Shown here piece by piece: positions 54,073 through 61,200 of a DNA stretch of 64,000 bases. Position 1 is the stretch's first letter. Every line of letters starts with the position of its first letter. The stretch comes from Myxococcota bacterium (GTDB lineage Bacteria > Myxococcota_A > UBA796 > JAJRTE01): the NCBI GenBank assembly GCA_024278455.1, contig JAJRTE010000147.1:54321-118320 (forward strand), in the 5' to 3' direction. Below the pieces are notes generated by a model. It did no database searches, had not been told where the DNA came from, and worked only from the letters and a program-made list of their open reading frames with translations. Both the position numbers and the translations under genes were made by a program.

Positions 54073-55137
54073 ATGCGCAGACTTTTCTTGCTGTTGTGTT
54101 CGGCCATGGCCGTGCTGGCTGGCGGCTGCTCGGACAGGAGTAGTTCAGTGACGAGTGCCGGCGGGGAAAACGAACCGGACGCGGGGGCGCCTCCCCAGAA
54201 AGGGTTTGCGTATCCCCAGGAGGAACTGGCGCGCATGCCCGATGCGCCGCGGATCTCGGGCACCATCACGGTCGAAGGGTACACCGGGGGCGTGTTGCAG
54301 ATAGACGTGACCCTTCCGGTGGAAGGTGAAACCTCTTCCTCACGCGGCGTTCCTCCAATCACCGTCTTCCGGCAGAACACACCGGGGCCCTACGAGTTGT
54401 ACTTGCCTCCCGGCACCGAGGCCGTCAACCTGTCCCTCATCCTGGACATCAAGGGCAATGGTCCCGACGCTGAAGATCCCAAGCTGATCTATGAACAGAA
54501 TCCGATCACGATTGCGGAGCCGGTGGTTTCCGGCATCGACATGGTCATCGACAGCGCGGCGGCGGCATTGCCGCCGGCCGGCGATGGCGCTCAGCCCCCG
54601 GCGGAGCCTGGCAAGCCCATGGCGGAGCCGTCGCCACCGGTACCGGTCCAGGACGCGCTGTCGCTGACGCAGGGGGTCGGCGAGCCCGCCACCGGGAACA
54701 CCGCGCAGGACGCTCCGCCCGGCTCACCGGACATGCCCGGTCGACACGCGGCGCCGGACACGCCCGCACCCCGGGCGGGGAACGAGCCGCCGGCGCAGCC
54801 GCGGGAGACAGCTTCACCGGACGCCTCATCTCGTGCCGAGGCGGCGCCACCCCCGTCCGGCAACGACGCCGGCGCTTCCGGACGCAGCACGCCTTCGCAG
54901 GCTGGCGAAGAGAAGGCTGAACCGGGAGAGTCTGCTGGTGCGGTCGCACCGTCGCCGGCCGCTGCCATCCCGGCAGCCATCGGTTCGCCAGCGCCGCTGA
55001 GCGGGGAGGAGAGCGGGGTAGGCAAGGAAGCCGGCGGAGGCCCGACCGAGCATTCGCAGGATGAGAAGCAAGCCGTGCCGGAGCGCGAGCCCACACCCGA
55101 TCCGCTGGATGAATCTCTTGACACCGAACCGCAATAG
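54073..55137 (+). CDS. Lipoprotein of a new two-member paralogous family, long form
   Basis: 354 residues with a signal peptide and clear lipobox (VLAGGC). Residues about 45-160 form a conserved beta-rich domain that is also present in the lipoprotein at 56535-57101: both share YPQxELA, GYxxGVLQIDVxLP, PGPxxLxLPxGTE and an NPI segment. The C-terminal 190 residues are Pro/Ala/Glu-rich and low in complexity, like a spacer crossing the peptidoglycan or surface layer. No enzymatic motif. The domain may belong to the transthyretin-like class (weak). It is the first gene of a group with a cytosine deaminase and a DsbD-alpha-like protein. Confidence 0.72.
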   Translation: MRRLFLLLCSAMAVLAGGCSDRSSSVTSAGGENEPDAGAPPQKGFAYPQEELARMPDAPRISGTITVEGYTGGVLQIDVTLPVEGETSSSRGVPPITVFRQNTPGPYELYLPPGTEAVNLSLILDIKGNGPDAEDPKLIYEQNPITIAEPVVSGIDMVIDSAAAALPPAGDGAQPPAEPGKPMAEPSPPVPVQDALSLTQGVGEPATGNTAQDAPPGSPDMPGRHAAPDTPAPRAGNEPPAQPRETASPDASSRAEAAPPPSGNDAGASGRSTPSQAGEEKAEPGESAGAVAPSPAAAIPAAIGSPAPLSGEESGVGKEAGGGPTEHSQDEKQAVPEREPTPDPLDESLDTEPQ

Positions 55138-55225
55138 CTTCCGCGCCAGGCCGGTCGCCGGGCCAACCGGGGAGGGGCGATACCAGCCGCGCGTGAGACG
55201 GTCGTCGAGGATGAGGGAGCAGAGG

Positions 55226-55678
55226 ATGGAAACCCAGGAGGACTGTTTTTTCAGAGCCGCTGTCGCAGAGGCGGAACGGGGGCTCGCAGAAGGGGGTATC
55301 CCTATCGGCGCCGTGCTCGTGCATGCCGGTGAGATCATCGGAAGAGGTCACAACCGGCGCGTCCAGGACGGAAGCGTGATACATCACGCGGAGATGAACT
55401 GCCTGGAGAACGCCGGGCGGCTGCCTCCTTCGGTCTATCGCCAGGCGACCCTGTACACCACCCTGTCGCCCTGTCCGATGTGCAGCGGGGCGGTTGTGCT
55501 GTACGGGATTCCCCGCGTGGTAGTGGGAGAAAACCGGACCTACCGGGGCGCCGAGGCCTACCTGGCCTCACAGGGAGTCGCCGTGGCGATCCTCGACGAC
55601 CCATCCTGCATCCGAATGATGGAGCGATTCATCCGCGAGCACCCGGAACTGTGGCGCGAAGACATCGGTGAGGAGTAG
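55226..55678 (+). CDS. Cytosine deaminase of the yeast Fcy1 type (CDA fold)
   Basis: 150 residues from the ATG at 55226, with GGAG 7 nt upstream. The zinc motifs are HAE and PCPMC. The protein matches yeast cytosine deaminase Fcy1 more than TadA: GIPIGAVLV, GRGHNRRVQDGS, YTTLSPCPMCSGA, GIPRVVVGEN and the C-terminal LWREDIGE, whose Trp and Asp contact the base in Fcy1. Where Fcy1 has Phe114 this protein has Tyr (ENRTYRG). It should convert cytosine to uracil in pyrimidine salvage. Some bacterial members deaminate other small bases, so the substrate is a good guess, not proven. Confidence 0.85.
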   Translation: METQEDCFFRAAVAEAERGLAEGGIPIGAVLVHAGEIIGRGHNRRVQDGSVIHHAEMNCLENAGRLPPSVYRQATLYTTLSPCPMCSGAVVLYGIPRVVVGENRTYRGAEAYLASQGVAVAILDDPSCIRMMERFIREHPELWREDIGEE

Positions 55679-55868
55679 TGGCGACAGAAGAGCAGGTCGG
55701 CGTCGTTCGGCTTTATTCGGCGGCACGTTGACCTGGGGAGCGGGGGCGAGGCAAGGCCGGACGCGCGAACAGGAGACGACAACCGCGTCCTCGAGTCGGG
55801 ACGCCATCCTGGACGGTGTCGGCCTCGAGGGCAGTTCGACATGAGGGGGAGAAACAGGAGAGTAACCG

Positions 55869-56411
55869 ATGAGACGCATGATCATGGGGCTTTGTATGTG
55901 GCTGGCAGGTGCGGTCATGGCGCCGGCAGTGGTCCACGGAACCGGGGCGGGGGCACCGCCTGTCGTTCCAGCAGGGCCGAAGCCTGCCTCTCTGACCAAG
56001 GCGCGCCCCTTCAAGGTCGTCGCAGCCGCACCGGAGCGTGTGAAGGCCGGCGACACTTTTCAACTGCGGTACACGGTATACCTGCTCGACGACACCCACT
56101 ACCTGTACAAGGATGCCTGTTCGGTGACGGTAACCGATCCCGGGCCTTTCACCTTCGGGCCGACGAAGTTCTGGCCCGCGCCCGAGACGACGTTGGACCC
56201 CTTTGAGAACAAGAAAAAGGAAGTCTATCACCATCCCGTCACGATGTACCTCCAGGGAGAGGTGCCCGCCGGCACGCCGTCCGGGAAGTACGTCTTGACC
56301 GCCGTGGTGGCCTATCGAGGGTGCAACAAGACGGTCTGCTTCTTCCCGGCGAAGGAAACTCTGGTCCTGGAAGTCGAGGTGGCCCCGCCCGGAAACCGCC
56401 GGGCGGAGTGA
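55869..56411 (+). CDS. Stand-alone DsbD-alpha-like periplasmic protein
   Basis: 180 residues with AGGAGAG before the ATG and a signal peptide (LCMWLAGAVMAPAVVHG). The mature protein is an immunoglobulin-like fold. The final strand region VVAYRGCNKTVCFFPAKETL matches the YQGCxxxxCYxP end of the N-terminal domain of DsbD, with the two redox cysteines kept. LYKDACSVTV supplies a third cysteine. The membrane and thioredoxin parts of DsbD are absent, so it would need a separate partner (CcdA-like), which is not in this window. It may accept electrons for periplasmic disulfide reduction. Confidence 0.75.
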   Translation: MRRMIMGLCMWLAGAVMAPAVVHGTGAGAPPVVPAGPKPASLTKARPFKVVAAAPERVKAGDTFQLRYTVYLLDDTHYLYKDACSVTVTDPGPFTFGPTKFWPAPETTLDPFENKKKEVYHHPVTMYLQGEVPAGTPSGKYVLTAVVAYRGCNKTVCFFPAKETLVLEVEVAPPGNRRAE

Positions 56412-56534
56412 TTTCCGGCGGGTGAACGGCCTGCGACGACAACGTCGCCCAGCGGGGACTGGTCTGCGCGTGAGGGCGTCTTCCGCCTGCCTCCCGGTTG
56501 CCTGGCGCCTGACTTGCTGGCCGCCGGGCCGGGG

Positions 56535-57101
56535 TCAACCGTCATGCGACCCCGGGGCGGGGGCAGGGGCGGCCCGCTCCCAGGGCGGCCTGTCCTGCCC
56601 GTTCGCATCCCCGGGAGGGGGAAGCTTGGTGTTGTGCTTGTCGAGTTCGAAATCGATGTCCGTGCGCTTCTCGCGCACATCGATGGGATTGCCCGGATAT
56701 TCGGCGGTGGCGTCGATCGCGGAAGGGCCGTCTCCATCGAAATCCAGGATGGCGTAGAGCTGAACCTTCTCGGTACCGGCCGGCAGCAGCAGCCGCCATG
56801 GTCCTGGCTTGTCGAACTGCTTCGTCGTCAAGGGCGTCTTGCCTTCGATGTGCCGGGTCGGCAAGTAGACATCGATCTGGAGCACGCCCTTATCGTAGCC
56901 GGGGACCGCCAGGTGCCCGGAGATTTCGATGGCATCCTTGCGTTTGGCCAGTTCCACCTGGGGATAGTTGCGGCCCGGCACGGGTCCCGAAGGCTCCGTG
57001 ATGTCGCCCCCGTCAGCCGTGTCGGCGGACGAGCCTCCCGTTTTGTCCCCGCACCCTCCAACCAGGCCTGCCGCCAACAACCACACCACCCATCGCCTCA
57101 T
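56535..57101 (-). CDS. Lipoprotein of a new two-member paralogous family, short form
   Basis: 188 residues with GGAGGG before the ATG and a lipobox VGGC. The domain at residues 45-160 repeats the pattern of the lipoprotein at 54073-55137: NYPQVELA, GYDKGVLQIDVYLP, KPGPWRLLLPAGTE, ILDFDGDGPSA, YPGNPI. The C-terminal tail is short (about 30 residues), unlike the 190-residue tail of the other copy. Function unknown. It is convergent with the DsbD-alpha-like gene. Confidence 0.72.
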   Translation of the reverse strand: MRRWVVWLLAAGLVGGCGDKTGGSSADTADGGDITEPSGPVPGRNYPQVELAKRKDAIEISGHLAVPGYDKGVLQIDVYLPTRHIEGKTPLTTKQFDKPGPWRLLLPAGTEKVQLYAILDFDGDGPSAIDATAEYPGNPIDVREKRTDIDFELDKHNTKLPPPGDANGQDRPPWERAAPAPAPGSHDG

Positions 57102-57274
57102 GTCGCCCTCCTGGTGCTGCAGCGACGCTGCCCTGCCTGCGCAGGTGGCTCGAAAAGAGCCAGCCGATTCAGCCTCTCATCATAGCACAGCTCGCAAGGG
57201 ACCTGCACATGCCGATCGCACCTCGTCAAGTGCCAAGTGGTACCAGTGTTTGCCGAACGCGGTCCTGCCACCCA

Positions 57275-58080
57275 TCAGGTCAGGAACACGTACAGACCGA
57301 TGACGGCCGCGACGAACCCGACGAGGGCGGCGAGCAGCAGTTGCATGACGGCGGGACGCCCGGCTTTCGTCTCCGTCGCTGTCGTTTCCGGGCCCGCGCA
57401 CGAAGACGACCGGGAAGCATGCCCAGCCGTGCGGTGTCCGGCTGGCTGCGCGATGGAACCAGGGGGTCCGCGGTGCCTCTCGGCGCCGCTCCGCCGTGGC
57501 CTGGGCGAACCTTGCGGATAGGGCAGGTGTTCTGGCGTTTGCGACGCCCGAGCGGCCTGGGCGCGGACAGGGGATGTCGAGGATGCAGACGGTTCCTCGT
57601 CTCGGCCCACTCTTGCCGGAGGTACTGCGTGAAAGCAGACAGCCCTTGCCCCGTGTCCACGCCGAGAAGGAGCTGCTCCAGTGCTCGCGCCATGTCTCCG
57701 GCGGTGAGGAAGCGCGTTGGGGGGGCTGGGGAGAGACCTTGAGCCAGGACCGGAGCCAGGCCGGGGTAGCGTTCATCATCCACCCGTGCCATGTAGCCGG
57801 CCAGGTTGAACCGGGAAAGCGCCTCCGCGACCTCCGACAGACGACGTGTTCTCGGCAGCAGGAGGGACAGCGTGCACAACTCGTACACGTCCTGAACCGT
57901 CTCCTGCCGGGTGAACGAGGTCGACCGGGCGGCTGCGAAATCGAGCAGCAACACCCTGCCGTCCCAGGTGAGGAGCGCATTGGCCGGCTCGATGTCCCGG
58001 TGCACGACACGAAGGGGACGGCCGTCCTCCCGGAGCGCGTCGTGGTAGGCATGGTGCAGCGCCCGGAGCAGCGGACTCAC
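57275..58080 (-). pseudogene. Truncated, probably frameshifted protein kinase (pseudogene)
   Basis: The frame starting at the GTG at 58080 enters directly at helix E of a Hanks-type kinase: RVVHRDIEPANALL carries the catalytic loop, but the next element is LLDFAAAR instead of DFG, and the whole N-lobe (glycine loop, lysine) is missing. No N-lobe is encoded upstream, where uvrA lies on the other strand. After the C-lobe the frame turns into a basic low-complexity tail that ends at 57280. In the neighbouring frame (to 57275) a natural linker and a membrane helix (MQLLLAALVGFVAAVIGLYVF) appear instead, which suggests a frameshift near 57600-57625. It is most likely a decaying relative of membrane kinases like that at 11813. 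Confidence 0.6.
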
Positions 58081-58103
58081 GAAGCGTACCAGATTTCCGG
58101 TGT

Positions 58104-58121
58104 CGCCTCAAGCTCGAGGCG
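58104..58121. promoter_or_regulatory. Inverted repeat in front of uvrA, candidate operator
   Basis: CGCCTC (58104-58109) and GAGGCG (58116-58121) form a perfect inverted repeat around a 6-nt centre, immediately before TATATA (58123-58128), a possible -10 box for uvrA. It could be an operator, or simply a stem. It does not resemble a known LexA box. Confidence 0.3.
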
Positions 58122-58235
58122 CTATATAGTTGGAACGTCTTTCGGCGCCCGGTCGCCAAGGTGGACAGTCTCGTGGGCGTGGGGCTGCCCGGAGAACCGG
58201 GTCCCGGTCCATTCGCCAATCCTCGAGTGCATGGT

Positions 58236-61200
58236 ATGAGTCAGAGGCACAGAATCGTCGTCCGGGGGGCTCGAGAACACAACCTCAAGAACGTCGATAT
58301 CACGCTTCCCCGGCAGGCGCTGATCGTGTTTACCGGCCTCTCCGGATCCGGGAAGTCATCGCTGGCCTTCGACACCATCTTCAAGGAGGGGCAGCGCCGG
58401 TTCATGGACTCCCTGTCCGCATACGCCAGGCAATTCCTGGGGCAGGTGGACAAGCCGGATGTGGACCATCTCGAGGGGCTTTCGCCCGCGATTTCCATCG
58501 ACCAGAAGACCGTCAACCGCAATCCACGCTCCACCGTCGGGACGATCACGGAGATCTACGACCATCTCCGCCTTCTCTTCGCCCGGTTGGGGACACCCCA
58601 TTGCCCCGAGTGCGGTCGCGAGGTGGGCAACCAGACCGCAGAGGAACTCGCTCGGCACCTCTACCTCCAGGCTGGAGGCGTCGCTGCGGATGGGCAGGCG
58701 GCTCGAGGAAAGTCCCGTACTCCAAGGTCGCCTCGAGGCATGATCCTGGCGCCCATCATCAAGGACCGCAAGGGGGAGTACCGCAAGGAGTTGGCCGGCC
58801 TCCTGGAGAACGGCTACCTGCGCGCGCGAATCGACGGGCGACTTCGTAGCCTGGAAGACGACATCGTGCTCGACCGGTATGTCCGTCACACGATCGAAGT
58901 CGTCCTCGACCGGGTCGTATTCGACCAGGCGTCTCGAGGCCGGGTAGCCGACGCGGTGGAGAAGGCGATCGAGATGACCGGGGGCGTGGTGTCGGCCGTG
59001 ATCGGGGATCGACATCTGACCCTTGGCACCTCGAGGGCGTGTCCGGACTGCCGCGTATCGATCCCCGAGATGGAGCCACGCCTGTTCAGTTTCAACAGCC
59101 CTCACGGCGCCTGTCCCGAATGCGATGGCCTGGGAGAACGCGTCGAGTTCGATCCGCGCCTCGTCGTCCCGGACGACCGGCTGTCCATCAGGGCTGGTGC
59201 CATTCGCTGTCTCACCAAGGAGCAACGTATCCCGTTCTCGCCATTCGGGATCGAGCACCTGGCGCTCATCGTGGAAGCTCACGGCCACACGCTCGATACA
59301 CCCTGGAGAGAACTGCCCGACGTCACCCGTGATACCATCCTGCACGGGGCCCCCTCGACAGCGCGCCGGCGCGCCGGCGCGACCGGTAGACGCAATGGCG
59401 TCGCGCGGGCGACGTTCCGGCGATTCGACGGCATCCTGCCAGCGCTGGAACGGGGCTACAAGTATACCCGTGCAGACTTCCTGGAGGCCTACCGGTCGCA
59501 CGCGACGTGCCACGTTTGCCAGGGCAAGCGCCTCAATCGGACCAGCCTTGCGGTGACATTTCGGGACAACAATATCTGGGACATGGCCGCTTGGCCGGTC
59601 AGCGAGGTGCTCGATTTCTTCAAGGCACTCACGCTCTCGTCCAGGGAGGAAATCATCGGGCGGGAGATCGTCAGGGAATTGCGCTCGAGGTTGAGCTTCC
59701 TGCACCAGGTGGGGTTGGGCTACCTGAGTCTGGATCGGCCGGCGGCCACGCTCGCCGGGGGGGAGGCGCAGCGCATTCGCCTGGCGCGCCAGGTCGGTTC
59801 AGGGCTCCAGGGCGTGCTGTACGTGCTGGACGAGCCCTCCATCGGACTCCATCCTCGAGACAACCGGCGCCTGCTGGACATCCTCTGTCACCTCCGCGAC
59901 ATCGGGAACACGGTGCTGGTCGTGGAGCACGACCGTGAGACCATGGCGCGTGCCAACTACCTCGTGGACCTGGGTCCCGGGGCAGGGGCGCTTGGCGGGA
60001 GGATCACCGACCGAGGCTCCCCGGAAAAGGTGGCTCGCGGCCGCTCGTTGACGGGGAGGTACTTGAGGGGGCTGGAAGCGGTCCCTGTTCCCGCGACCAG
60101 GAGAGCAGGCAATGGGAAATACCTCGTGGTGCGAGGCGCGGCCCAGCACAACTTGAAGCATATCGACGTCTCGTTCCCTCTCGGCACGTTCATCGTGGTG
60201 ACCGGGGTTTCGGGTTCCGGCAAGTCGACGCTGGTCTCCGACGTGCTCCACCGTGCACTGGCGAAGACACTCCACAGGGCTCAGAAGACGCCCGGGGTCT
60301 TCCAGGGTCTCGAGGGGATCGAATACCTGGACAAGGTCATCGAGGTCGACCAGGCGCCCATCGGCCGGACACCGCGCTCCAACCCGGCGACTTACACCAA
60401 GGTGTTCGACGATATCCGTGCCCTCTTCGCCCAGCTTCCCGAGTCCAGGTTGCGGGGCTATCCCAAGGGCAGGTTCTCGTTCAACCTGCCGGGCGGGCGC
60501 TGCGAAGCCTGCCAGGGTGCAGGCGTCAAGGTGATCGAGATGCAGTTCCTCGCGAACGTCCAGGTACCTTGCGAGGACTGTGGAGGCAAGCGTTTCAACA
60601 GGGACACACTCTCCATCACCTACAAGGGAAAGAACATCTCCGATGTCCTGAACATGACGGTCTCCGAAGCCCTGGCGTTCTTCGCGAATCAGCCAGGTAT
60701 CAGGCGAACACTCCAAGTCATGAACTCGGTCGGCCTGGGCTACGTCACGCTCGGGCAGCCTTCGACAACCTTGTCGGGAGGCGAGGCGCAACGGATCAAG
60801 CTGGCATCAGAGCTGCGACGTCCCGCTACGGGGCGGACCCTCTATATCCTTGACGAGCCCACCACCGGCCTGCACGCCCTGGACATTCGCGACCTGCTCT
60901 CCGCCCTGCAGCGCCTGGTAGACGGCGGAAACACCGTCGTCGTGATCGAGCACAACCTGGACGTCATCAAAGTGGCCGACCACATCATCGACCTGGGTCC
61001 CGAAGGAGGAAAGGGGGGAGGCTCGATCGTGGCCAGCGGCACGCCGGAAGAAATCGCGCAAGTCGCCACCAGCCACACTGGCCGCTTCCTTCGCGCCGCG
61101 CTGTTCGGGGAGCCCGCACCCCCGTCGATCCCGCCCGTTCCCCCCGCGGCATCGTACCGGCGTTCCAGCGCTCGGCGCGTTCGTCACCGCGATATCGTCG

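Noticed and set aside
55226..55678. tRNA adenosine deaminase (tadA)
   Set aside because: The zinc motifs fit both, but the C-terminal half matches Fcy1-type cytosine deaminase and lacks the TadA C-terminal helix pattern.
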